A DNA stretch of 64,000 bases from DATHTS01 sp041940425 (GTDB lineage Bacteria > Acidobacteriota > Blastocatellia > Pyrinomonadales > Pyrinomonadaceae). Position numbers and translations under genes: made by a program. This document shows positions 1-6,411 of the stretch, piece by piece. How positions within the stretch are numbered: the stretch's first letter is position 1; the number at the start of each line of letters is the position of its first letter. The notes beneath the pieces are model-generated. The model saw only the letters and a program-made list of their open reading frames with translations, was not told where the DNA came from and did no database searches. The stretch is taken from NCBI GenBank assembly GCA_041940425.1, contig JBGTSF010000016.1, forward strand, positions 1 through 64,000, given 5' to 3'.

Positions 1-75
1 CTGAGGCCTAGGGAGGCCTAGGCCCAGCCTGCCCGGCCGGCGGCCGAGGGGGGGTGGGTGGGGGTGGCAGTGGCA
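1..75. other. Anomalous GC-rich sequence at the left end
   Basis: The first ~75 bases are almost pure G/C with runs of G and repeated GGCCTAGG/GGCCGG words, unlike anything else in the window. Homology of the following frame to N-formylglutamate amidohydrolase begins abruptly around base 78, and the frame has a stop (TAG) at 9-11. This looks like a contig-end artefact or a chimeric join rather than native sequence, but that is inference. Confidence 0.55.
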
Positions 76-512
76 GAAAGAAAAATTATTATTATCCGTA
101 TCACAAAAAGATCGAAAATCTATTGCGGGAAAGACTAGACGGATTCGGAAAAGTTCTGCTCTGGGACGCGCATTCGATTCGCCGTTTTGTTCCGACGATT
201 CGGAGCGAACCGTTTCCCGATTTAATTTTAGGCGACAACGACGAAAAATCCGCCGGAAAGGAAATCATTGAAATTGCCCTATCGAATTTAAAAAAAGGAG
301 AATACGGCGTAAACCACAATTCTCCGTTCAAAGGCGGTTTTATTACCCGTAGTTTCGGAAAGCCGGAAAAGGATATCCACGCTCTACAGCTTGAAATGGT
401 GAAGTCGCATTATATGGACGATGACGAATTGAATTTTAATGAAGATAGAGCGAACGAAATGCGAAAAGTTTTGCGTCCGGTTTTTGAAAGATTGGTCGAA
501 TTTTTAGCCTAA
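54..512 (+). CDS. hutG: N-formylglutamate amidohydrolase, C-terminal part (5' truncated)
   Basis: The frame from about base 78 reads as the C-terminal half of the HutG/N-formylglutamate deformylase family, which hydrolyses N-formylglutamate in histidine breakdown. Visible family motifs are YYPYHKKIENLL, the metal/catalytic segment WDAHSI, PDLILGD, NSPFKGGFITR and HALQLEMVKSHYM. Full-length members are about 250-290 residues, so roughly the first 120 residues are missing. The apparent GTG start at 54 lies in the alien GC-rich stub and encodes a glycine-rich peptide, so it is not a real start. No downstream partner is evident: the next feature is a repeat array. Confidence 0.8.
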   Translation: MGGGGSGRKKNYYYPYHKKIENLLRERLDGFGKVLLWDAHSIRRFVPTIRSEPFPDLILGDNDEKSAGKEIIEIALSNLKKGEYGVNHNSPFKGGFITRSFGKPEKDIHALQLEMVKSHYMDDDELNFNEDRANEMRKVLRPVFERLVEFLA

Positions 513-545
513 AAGCCCTGCTTTTAACAATTACAATCAAATAAA

Positions 546-713
546 TACCGTATTACATTCGTGAAATGTTGCGTTACATTTGGCAGATGTAACGATGCAT
601 TTGCCAAATGTAACGCAACATTTATCAAATGTAACGATGAAATTGATAAATGTAAGCTTGAAATTGGCAGATGTAACGCGACATTTGGCAAATGTAAGCA
701 TGCATTTGGCAAA
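546..713 (+). repeat. Array A: seven 21-bp repeat units
   Basis: TGT trinucleotides recur at 567, 588, 609, 630, 651, 672 and 693, exactly 21 bp apart. The unit is close to AAATGTAACGATACATTTGGC and contains dyad symmetry (AAATGT...ACATTT). Units differ at a few positions; TGT is invariant. The array is open in several frames on both strands (for example a GTG-started frame 561-773 with a Cys-Asn-x-Thr-Phe-x-Lys heptad), but no ribosome binding site is seen. A second seven-unit array with the same head unit lies at 41266-41420. Period and spacing are seen; function is unknown. Confidence 0.9.
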
Positions 714-779
714 AAATCGGGTTTATTTCAAAAATCGGCTGTTGACCGGCTTTTGCCGGAAGATTTAATCTAATTCTTT

Positions 780-2147
780 ATGAAAGAAAAAGTAAGAGTT
801 GCCAGCGGGCAGGGTTTTTGGGGCGATCTTTTGACTGCGCCGGTCGAGCAGGTGCGCGGCGGCGAGATTGATTATCTGATGCTCGATTACTTAGCGGAAG
901 TTACGATGAGCATTATGCAAAAACAACGCGCCCGTAACCCGGAAGCCGGATTTGCGAGAGATTTCGTTTCCTTGATGCGGGAAATTCTGCCCGATTGCGT
1001 CGAAAAAAATATCAAAGTTTTATCGAACGCGGGCGGCGTAAATGTCGAAGGCTGTGCCGAAGCGATTCGTGAAACGGCGCGGGATTTGGGACTTTCGGGA
1101 AAGGTCAAGATCGGCGTTATCACGGGCGACGATGTTCTGCCTCGGCTTCAAAAATTTCTCGATGACGGCATCGAGATAAACAATATGGACACGGGCGAAC
1201 CGCTTTCCGATATTTTGGACAAAGTGCAGTCGGCAAACGTCTATCTCGGCGCGGAGCCATTGGTCGAAGCACTCGAAAAAGGCGGACAGATCATCGTCGG
1301 CGGTCGTCTGACCGACACGGGTTTGACGCTCGCGCCTTTGATGCACGAATTCGGCTGGCAGTTCGGCGATTGGGACAAGGTGGCGACCGGAACGATCGCC
1401 GGACATATCATCGAATGCGGTGCGCAATGTTCGGGCGGAAATTGTCAATTCGACTGGCAAAATATTCCCGAAATGGCTTCGGTCGGTTTTCCGATCGTCG
1501 AGGCATATCCGAACGGCGAATTCGTCATCACGAAACACGAAGGAACGGGCGGGCGCATCAATATTCCCTCGATCAAAGAACAGCTTCTCTATGAAATGGG
1601 CGACCCGCACGCATACATCACGCCCGATGTCGTCGCCGATTTTACGACGATTAATCTGAAAGACGACGGCGAAAATCGTGTGCGCGTTTACGGCATAAAA
1701 GGAAAACCGAACACGGAATTTTACAAAGTTTCCATCGCGTATTCGGCGGGCTGGAAAGCGGTCGGAACACTCGTCTATTCTTACCCGGACGCTTACGAAA
1801 AAGCGCAGGCGGCGGATAAAATTCTTCGCGCACGGCTTGAAAAATTGGGCTTAAAATTCGATGTGATCTTGACCGAATTTGTCGGCTGGAGCGCAACACA
1901 CGGGCATCTCGCGGGCGAACCGCCGAAGGACATTCCCGAAATCCAGATGCGTTTCGGCGTGCGCGGGCAGAGCAAGGAAGATGTCGAGAGATTTACCAAA
2001 GAACTCGCGCCGCTCATTCTGACAGGTCCGCCCGGAGTAACGGGCTTTGCCGGCGGTCGTCCGAAAGTCGAAGAAATCATGGCGTATTTTCCTGCTTTGA
2101 TTCCGAAAAATCTGATCGAAACAAAAGTCGAGATCATCGAAGCATAA
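780..2147 (+). CDS. AtuA-like acyclic terpene utilisation protein (DUF1446)
   Basis: A 455-residue protein of the DUF1446/AtuA family, seen directly in segments such as VRVASGQGFWGD near the N-terminus, VLSNAGGVNVEGC, VGGRLTDTGLTLAPL and GHIIECGAQCSGGNC. In Pseudomonas, AtuA belongs to the acyclic terpene (citronellol/geraniol) pathway, although its reaction is not established. The protein ends after the DUF1446 core and lacks the ferredoxin-fold C-terminal domain that many AtuA proteins carry; that domain is encoded separately at 4265-4609. The ATG at 780 has only a weak upstream ribosome site, and the preceding 230 bp hold repeat array A. Convergent with the next gene, with a shared hairpin terminator. 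Confidence 0.85.
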   Translation: MKEKVRVASGQGFWGDLLTAPVEQVRGGEIDYLMLDYLAEVTMSIMQKQRARNPEAGFARDFVSLMREILPDCVEKNIKVLSNAGGVNVEGCAEAIRETARDLGLSGKVKIGVITGDDVLPRLQKFLDDGIEINNMDTGEPLSDILDKVQSANVYLGAEPLVEALEKGGQIIVGGRLTDTGLTLAPLMHEFGWQFGDWDKVATGTIAGHIIECGAQCSGGNCQFDWQNIPEMASVGFPIVEAYPNGEFVITKHEGTGGRINIPSIKEQLLYEMGDPHAYITPDVVADFTTINLKDDGENRVRVYGIKGKPNTEFYKVSIAYSAGWKAVGTLVYSYPDAYEKAQAADKILRARLEKLGLKFDVILTEFVGWSATHGHLAGEPPKDIPEIQMRFGVRGQSKEDVERFTKELAPLILTGPPGVTGFAGGRPKVEEIMAYFPALIPKNLIETKVEIIEA

Positions 2148-2151
2148 AGCC

Positions 2152-2187
2152 GGGAGCGCAAACGGTTCGCTCGCGCTCCCAAATTTT
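2152..2187. terminator. Bidirectional rho-independent terminator
   Basis: An 8-bp stem GGGAGCGC (2152-2159) / GCGCTCCC (2173-2180) is followed by AAATTTT, in the 38-bp gap between two convergent genes. A very similar hairpin occurs at 25626-25661. Confidence 0.75.
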
Positions 2188-3154
2188 AATTTCCGTCGTC
2201 GTCCAGTATTTCAATTTCGACATCGGTTTTCTTAAATTCCGAATAATCGAAAGTTACCTGCGAGGCTTTCCGCGTGGAATATGCGTTTTTTCCGTTTTTC
2301 TTAAAATCGTAATCGGTAAAGGTTATCCGGCGCGGAACGTATATCTCGTATTCGCTCGGTTCGTATTCAAAGACGGCTTTTTGCGCGACGAGCGGCGCGC
2401 CCGCATTGACGACGACCTCTCTTTCCTCTCTCAAAAGCTGAAAGTTTTCCGCATCTATCCATAATTTGCCCTGCAAAAATTTCTCGGCTTTTTTCAGAGA
2501 ACCCGGCAGATTCAGATCGAAATCGGCGGAAAACGCTTTTTCTTCGGATTTCTTTTCGTTGATGGTGATATACGGGCTTTTTCTGTTTTGTTTGTAATTG
2601 ACGACGTAAACATTTCTGCCCTTGAAATTTTCTTCGCCCGCCAGCGAAAAATCGAAAAACGGGCGCAGATTTTCCGCCAGCACGATCGCCTCAAAAAGCG
2701 TTAAGCCGTAGATGATGACGCTCTTGTCGAAACGCAGACTTTCATCGGCGATCTTTTCGAGTTCCTTTTCGGCGGTTTTGGCTTTTTGCAGTTCGCTTAA
2801 AAACCGGTCGGCGCGTTCCTGTGTGTCGGAAACCGGCTTGCCGTCAACTCTGAAAACATTGCGAAGCTCGGCGGATTGCCCGTTCTTTGACGAATGATAA
2901 ACGAAAAAATTCGATTCGATTGTTTTCGTGTCGTCTATTTCGCCGTTTTTATCGAATTCGTCAAAAGTTTTGGTTTCGACCGCCAGCAAATCCCTGAATG
3001 TTTCACGATACTTCAGGGCTTGAGCGGCGGCTTCGTCCAGAATGGTGTTTAAGCTCGGTGGCGGCGCGGGAGTCGGCAAAGTTTGAGCGTCCTGAGAAAA
3101 AGCGGAAAGCGAAGAAAAAATAACCAGCGTGAATAGTAAAAAAAATCTTGACAT
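2186..3154 (-). CDS. Secreted protein of unknown function
   Basis: A 322-residue protein beginning MSRFFLLFTLVIFSS with a typical signal peptide ending near SAFSQ. A longer in-frame extension exists upstream, but the ATG at 3154 is preceded by a perfect GGAGGG ribosome site and immediately precedes the signal sequence, so it is preferred. The mature part is rich in charged residues and beta-like segments, including KFLQGKLWIDAENFQLLREE and YEIYVPRRITFTDYDF, which resembles outer-membrane-lipoprotein-like folds (LolA/'sorting' type) found in Acidobacteria; that resemblance is only suggestive. Divergent from the Nudix gene; the intervening 60 bp must hold both promoters. Confidence 0.75.
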   Translation of the reverse strand: MSRFFLLFTLVIFSSLSAFSQDAQTLPTPAPPPSLNTILDEAAAQALKYRETFRDLLAVETKTFDEFDKNGEIDDTKTIESNFFVYHSSKNGQSAELRNVFRVDGKPVSDTQERADRFLSELQKAKTAEKELEKIADESLRFDKSVIIYGLTLFEAIVLAENLRPFFDFSLAGEENFKGRNVYVVNYKQNRKSPYITINEKKSEEKAFSADFDLNLPGSLKKAEKFLQGKLWIDAENFQLLREEREVVVNAGAPLVAQKAVFEYEPSEYEIYVPRRITFTDYDFKKNGKNAYSTRKASQVTFDYSEFKKTDVEIEILDDDGN

Positions 3155-3214
3155 AAAACCCTCCTTATTTAATGTATAATTGAAGCATATTTCCTTTGGA
3201 AATCGAAACCATTT

Positions 3215-3772
3215 ATGCCCGAAACAGTCGAAACTTGGAAGCGAAAAGACACGAGAGAGGTTGCCGATTGCCGCGTCTTCAAGGTGCGCGAAGACCTCTG
3301 CGAACGCGAAAGCGATAAAAAGGAAAGCACGTTTTTCGTCGTCGAGAATCCCGATTGGGTGAATATCATCGCCCTGACCAAAAATAAAGAAGTGGTTCTG
3401 ATCGAGCAGTTTCGCCACGGCACGGAAGAAGTGATTTTGGAAATTCCGGGCGGAATGATTGACGAAGATGAGGAAGCAGAAACGGCGGCGCGGCGCGAGC
3501 TTTTGGAAGAAACCGGATTTTCCGCCGACAAATTTATTCTCCTGGGGAAATCGCATCCGAATCCGGCGATTCAGAACAATACGATCTTTCATTATCTGGC
3601 GGTTGACTGCGAAAAAAACGGCGACGTTTCATTTGACGAACACGAATCGGTTCTTCCTCGTATTGTTTCATTGGAAGAAGCGGAAAACTTGATTGCCGAA
3701 GGCGCGATCACGCATTCTCTGGTTGTCGCCGCGTTTCATTATTTTTCGATCTACAGCCGGAAGGAGAAATAA
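3215..3772 (+). CDS. Nudix hydrolase, ADP-ribose pyrophosphatase-like
   Basis: A 185-residue Nudix protein. The Nudix box lies at about residues 80-102, with the pattern G-x5-E-x7-REL-x-EE-x-G (GMIDEDEEAETAARRELLEE) that binds Mg2+ and the diphosphate. The N-terminal strand region and the ALTKNKEVVLIEQFRHG segment are typical of the ADP-ribose/NDP-sugar pyrophosphatase subgroup, which cleaves nucleoside-diphosphate-linked substrates in the cytoplasm. First gene of a four-gene cluster: the next start is 4 bp downstream, and the last two genes overlap by 4 bp each. The exact substrate cannot be told from sequence. Confidence 0.88.
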   Translation: MPETVETWKRKDTREVADCRVFKVREDLCERESDKKESTFFVVENPDWVNIIALTKNKEVVLIEQFRHGTEEVILEIPGGMIDEDEEAETAARRELLEETGFSADKFILLGKSHPNPAIQNNTIFHYLAVDCEKNGDVSFDEHESVLPRIVSLEEAENLIAEGAITHSLVVAAFHYFSIYSRKEK

Positions 3773-3776
3773 AAAT

Positions 3777-4268
3777 ATGCGCTTGTCGAGAATGATCCTG
3801 TTTTTTTTAATTGCCTTATTCATTTCGCAGTGCGTCTATTATTACCCGAATTTGCCGGAACGGATGGCATCGCATTTCAACGCCGCGGGCGAGCCGGACG
3901 GCTGGATGTCGAAGCAAGGTTACTTTTTATTTTTGGGCGGAATTTTAAGTTTTATCATTTTGGAATTCACGCTTCTGCCCTGGATCATCAGGAAAGCTCC
4001 GGTTCGGCTTATAAATATGCCGAACAGGGAATTCTGGTTTGCCGACGAAAGGCGCGAAGAAACTCTGCGTGTCATCGGCTCTTATTTCGAATGGTTTAGT
4101 TCCGCGCTTCTCGCGCTCTTTATCGGCATCAATCAACTCGCCATCCGCGCCAATCTGACGGGCGAAAACCTTTCGGCGCAAAGCTGGCTGATCTTGGGCG
4201 CGTTTCTGGTTTTCGTCGTCGTCTGGCTGATAAAATTTTACAGACGTTTTAGAATAGAAAAGATATGA
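3777..4268 (+). CDS. DUF1648-type membrane protein
   Basis: A 163-residue membrane protein starting MRLSRMILFFLIALFI, chosen because AAGGAG lies about 10 bases upstream of ATG 3777; a longer in-frame extension overlaps the nudix gene and is unlikely. It has four hydrophobic segments. The loop after the first carries the DUF1648 signature (LPERMASHFNAAGEPDGWMS). DUF1648 proteins are small integral membrane proteins, some linked to SdpI-type immunity or envelope stress, without a proven activity. Lies between nudix and the AtuA C-terminal domain gene in the same operon; the ATGA overlap at 4265-4268 suggests coupling to the next gene. Confidence 0.8.
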   Translation: MRLSRMILFFLIALFISQCVYYYPNLPERMASHFNAAGEPDGWMSKQGYFLFLGGILSFIILEFTLLPWIIRKAPVRLINMPNREFWFADERREETLRVIGSYFEWFSSALLALFIGINQLAIRANLTGENLSAQSWLILGAFLVFVVVWLIKFYRRFRIEKI

Positions 4269-4609
4269 AGATCGAACTGACAAAACTCGCCCATGCGCGT
4301 TCGGGCGATAAGGGTGACACGGCGAATGTCGGCGTGATCGCATTAAAAGACGAATTTTATCCGGTGCTTGAACGCGAAGTAACGGCGGAAAAAGTAAAAG
4401 CGCATTTCGGCGCGATGGTCAAAGGGGAGGTCGAACGCTTTGAACTGCCGAATCTTAAAGCTCTGAATTTTCTTCTGCACGAATCTCTCGGCGGCGGCGG
4501 AACTCTTTCCCTGATGACCGACGCGCAGGGCAAGACTTTTTCGACCGCGCTTCTGCGGATGAATATCGAACTCGACGACGCGGAAGCGGAAAATCTGGGG
4601 TTAAAATGA
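4265..4609 (+). CDS. AtuA-like C-terminal ferredoxin-fold domain protein (separate subunit)
   Basis: A 114-residue protein matching the small C-terminal domain of AtuA proteins: it opens with LTKLAHARSGDKGDTANVG, a hallmark of that domain, and ends with LLHESLGGGGTLSLMTD. In many bacteria this domain is fused to DUF1446; here it is encoded alone, about 2.1 kb from the DUF1446 gene at 780-2147, with a minus-strand gene and two cluster genes between. It overlaps its neighbours by ATGA on both sides, so it is translated as part of the nudix-to-hydrolase operon. It probably partners the separate AtuA core (inference). Confidence 0.85.
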   Translation: MKIELTKLAHARSGDKGDTANVGVIALKDEFYPVLEREVTAEKVKAHFGAMVKGEVERFELPNLKALNFLLHESLGGGGTLSLMTDAQGKTFSTALLRMNIELDDAEAENLGLK

Positions 4610-5487
4610 GCGAAGAATTACAGAGAAAAATAAATCACGACTACGCGCAGATCGGCGGCGTGAAACTGCATTACGCGACCGCCGGCACAGGCGACAAACT
4701 CGTAATCTTACTGCACGGTTTTCCCGAATTCTGGTATTCGTGGCGGCACCAGATCATTGCTTTGAGCGAAGATTACACGGTCGTTGCGCCGGATATGCGG
4801 GGCTACAATCTTTCGGACAAACCGCCGTCGGTTTCCGATTACGAGATGGATAAACTGGTTGATGATGTTGTCGGTTTGATCCATCATTTCGGGCGCGAAC
4901 AGGCGGCGGTCATCGGGCATGACTGGGGCGCGGCGGTCGCGTGGGCTTTGGCGCGGAAGCATCCCGAAGTTTTATGGAAACTCGGCGCGATGCAGGTGCC
5001 GCCCGTTTCCGTCTGGCGCAAAAATCAGAGTTTTAAACAATTCCTCGCAAGCTGGTATATGTTCTTTTTCCAGATTCCGAAACTTCCCGAATGGCTTTTG
5101 AGCCTCAATGATTTCGAAGGCTTGGAAAAAGGCTTGAAAAATTCGACCGCGCGGCGCGGCGTTTTTACCGACGAGCATATCAGGGAATATAAAAAAGCGT
5201 GGCGCGAGCCGTTCGCGCTGACGGCGATGATCAATTACTACCGCGCCAATATTCTCGGACGGCTTTTTTTCGGGCAGGCGGATCCGCCGAAGATAAAAGT
5301 CCCGACCTTGTTCATCTACGGCGAGCAGGACAAAGCCATTCTGCGCGAAACGGTCGCGGGCGTCGGCGAAGCGGTTGACGAATCGTTCGAGGAATTTTTT
5401 ATTCCCTCAAGCGGTCACTGGGTTCAGCAGGAAGAAGCCGAAACCGTAACCGAGATTTTGAAGGATTTTCTGGCAGATAAAGAATAA
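4606..5487 (+). CDS. Alpha/beta hydrolase, epoxide hydrolase-like
   Basis: A 293-residue alpha/beta hydrolase. The oxyanion motif HGFPEFWYSWRHQ is near residue 37, the nucleophile elbow GHDWGAA puts the Asp at about residue 106, and the catalytic His is in SSGHWVQQ at about residue 270. An Asp nucleophile with the DMRGYNLSDKP segment is characteristic of soluble epoxide hydrolases and the related haloalkane/haloacetate dehalogenases, which open epoxides or remove halogen through an Asp ester. The cap-domain tyrosine in MINYYRAN favours epoxide hydrolase. Last gene of the nudix operon; its start overlaps the previous stop (ATGA). Confidence 0.87.
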   Translation: MSEELQRKINHDYAQIGGVKLHYATAGTGDKLVILLHGFPEFWYSWRHQIIALSEDYTVVAPDMRGYNLSDKPPSVSDYEMDKLVDDVVGLIHHFGREQAAVIGHDWGAAVAWALARKHPEVLWKLGAMQVPPVSVWRKNQSFKQFLASWYMFFFQIPKLPEWLLSLNDFEGLEKGLKNSTARRGVFTDEHIREYKKAWREPFALTAMINYYRANILGRLFFGQADPPKIKVPTLFIYGEQDKAILRETVAGVGEAVDESFEEFFIPSSGHWVQQEEAETVTEILKDFLADKE

Positions 5488-5532
5488 GCGATATGAGTTG
5501 ATTTTCATTGTTTCAGAATTAACGTGGATGAG

Positions 5533-5606
5533 GCTTCGAAATAGATGATAACTGATAGGTGATAGATAATAGATAAAAATCTATCAGTTATCATCTATTC
5601 CGAAGC
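5533..5606. repeat. Heptanucleotide-type inverted repeat (GATAACT/GATAGGT family)
   Basis: Arms 5540-5558 and 5581-5599 are perfect 19-bp inverted copies, extended outward with one mismatch to about 5533/5606. The arms and loop consist of 7-nt units (GATAACT, GATAGGT, GATAGAT, AATAGAT). It lies between the hydrolase gene and a small gene. Related elements occur at 7551-7604 and 27640-27733. Confidence 0.85.
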
Positions 5607-5655
5607 ATTTTTTCAATAATAAAATCGGATTTATACTTTCAAAGGAGAAAAAATT

Positions 5656-5817
5656 ATGGCAGATAAAAAATACATCGTCGCGGCGCGCGTCGAAACCGGT
5701 AACAAAGACTGCATCGTCGTCGAAGAAGGCGCGATGATGATGGCGACGCACCGCAAAGTTTACGGTCCCGACACGAAGGCAAACTGCGAACGCTGGAAAC
5801 GCTCGAATTGCAAATAA
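5656..5817 (+). CDS. Small 53-residue protein of unknown function
   Basis: An ORF too short for usual cut-offs, but it has a strong AAAGGAG ribosome site about 8 bases upstream of ATG 5656 and a good terminator directly downstream (5827-5858). The product begins MADKKYIVAARVETG and ends KANCERWKRSNCK; it has three Cys (residues 19, 44, 52), a run of Met and a basic C-terminus. The codon choice matches the neighbouring genes. I do not recognise the family. It is expressed as a single-gene unit judging by the flanking signals. Confidence 0.72.
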   Translation: MADKKYIVAARVETGNKDCIVVEEGAMMMATHRKVYGPDTKANCERWKRSNCK

Positions 5818-5826
5818 AAACACCGA

Positions 5827-5858
5827 CGCCGCCTGCCAAAACAAGCGGCGTTTTTTCT
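5827..5858 (+). terminator. Rho-independent terminator
   Basis: The stem CGCCGCCTG / CAAGCGGCG (one mismatch) with loop CCAAAA is followed by TTTTTTCTTC, 9 bp after the stop of the 53-residue gene. Confidence 0.85.
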
Positions 5859-6011
5859 TCTCTCCGCAAATAATTTCCCGCCCGCCAAATCTCTCTCAAA
5901 AACAATCGAAAATTTTTAAAAATGTATGTAAGATTTCGCCCGAAAAAGTCATATATGGGCAGGAAAGAAAAAACGACGGTTTCTTAAGAAGCTTGCTTGA
6001 AAACTCGAATG

Positions 6012-6180
6012 TCGCCAACGGCGATAAATATTATAGCTTGGTGAGAATCACCAGGACATGCGGTAAAAGTCGTTCCGATGCTGAAAGCGTCGAACTATCA
6101 GTCCCCGTTTGTTGTTGCTCGCCTACAGCGGGCGATTAAATAATTTATCGCCTTCCTAGCAATTCTCGCCAGGCTATAAT
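6012..6180 (+). ncRNA. Candidate structured RNA or MITE-like palindromic element
   Basis: In the 594-bp gap without an ordinary gene, 6030-6048 pairs with 6162-6180 over 19 positions, two of them G-U wobbles in the plus-strand RNA. Inside are a hairpin CGATGC-TGAAA-GCGTCG (about 6078-6094) and several copies of TCGCC/GGCGA that can pair in mutually exclusive ways: 6012-6024 as a local hairpin, 6020-6029 with 6143-6152, and 6131-6136 with 6147-6152. The 6020/6143 pairing crosses the outer stem, which would make a pseudoknot. It matches no tmRNA, RNase P, SRP, 6S or common riboswitch signature that I can see. A hairpin GTCATC-TTC-GATGAC follows at 6185-6199. Confidence 0.4.
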
Positions 6181-6237
6181 GTCAGTCATCTTCGATGACA
6201 AAAACAACAATTTTTGAATTTTCAAACGGTTTCCTAA

Positions 6238-6399
6238 AATCAGTCCCAGTCAGACTTCCCGGACCGGAATTCAAAAAAATTCCGGTATCCGACCGCGCAG
6301 ACAAACACGCCCGAAGTTGGTGAGATCAAGCCGGTTTTCTCGGAAAACACCCAGGAAGTCGGGCAGTTTTCGATCAACACGGAGGTTACGCTTTCGTAA
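6238..6399 (+). pseudogene. Possible gene remnant (start-less open frame)
   Basis: A frame opening after TAA 6235-6237 runs 53 codons to TAA 6397-6399 with coding-like codon use (it includes NTPEVGEIKPVFSENTQEVG) but has no start codon. Its stop overlaps the TAAGGAG ribosome site of the next gene. It could be the tail of a gene whose front was lost or replaced by the structured element upstream; it could also be chance. Confidence 0.3.
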
Positions 6400-6411
6400 G
6401 GAGATAATTCA

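Noticed and set aside
546..713. CRISPR array
   Set aside because: Units are contiguous 21-bp variants with no constant repeat separated by unique spacers, and there are no cas genes.
561..773. Cys-rich heptad protein encoded by array A (and the matching frame 41262-41462 in array B)
   Set aside because: No ribosome site, several other frames and the opposite strand are equally open because 21 is a multiple of 3, and the sequence beyond the array is unrelated in the two loci. Kept as a repeat, with coding left open in the findings.
3148..3180. Sigma-70 promoter for the Nudix gene from TTGACA (3148) and TATAAT (3175)
   Set aside because: The spacer is 21 bp, too long for a standard promoter; the TATAAT may still be a -10 box with another -35.
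6012..6180. tmRNA, RNase P RNA, SRP RNA, 6S RNA, or a known riboswitch
   Set aside because: None of the diagnostic conserved segments of these RNAs is present; only an unnamed structured element is supported.
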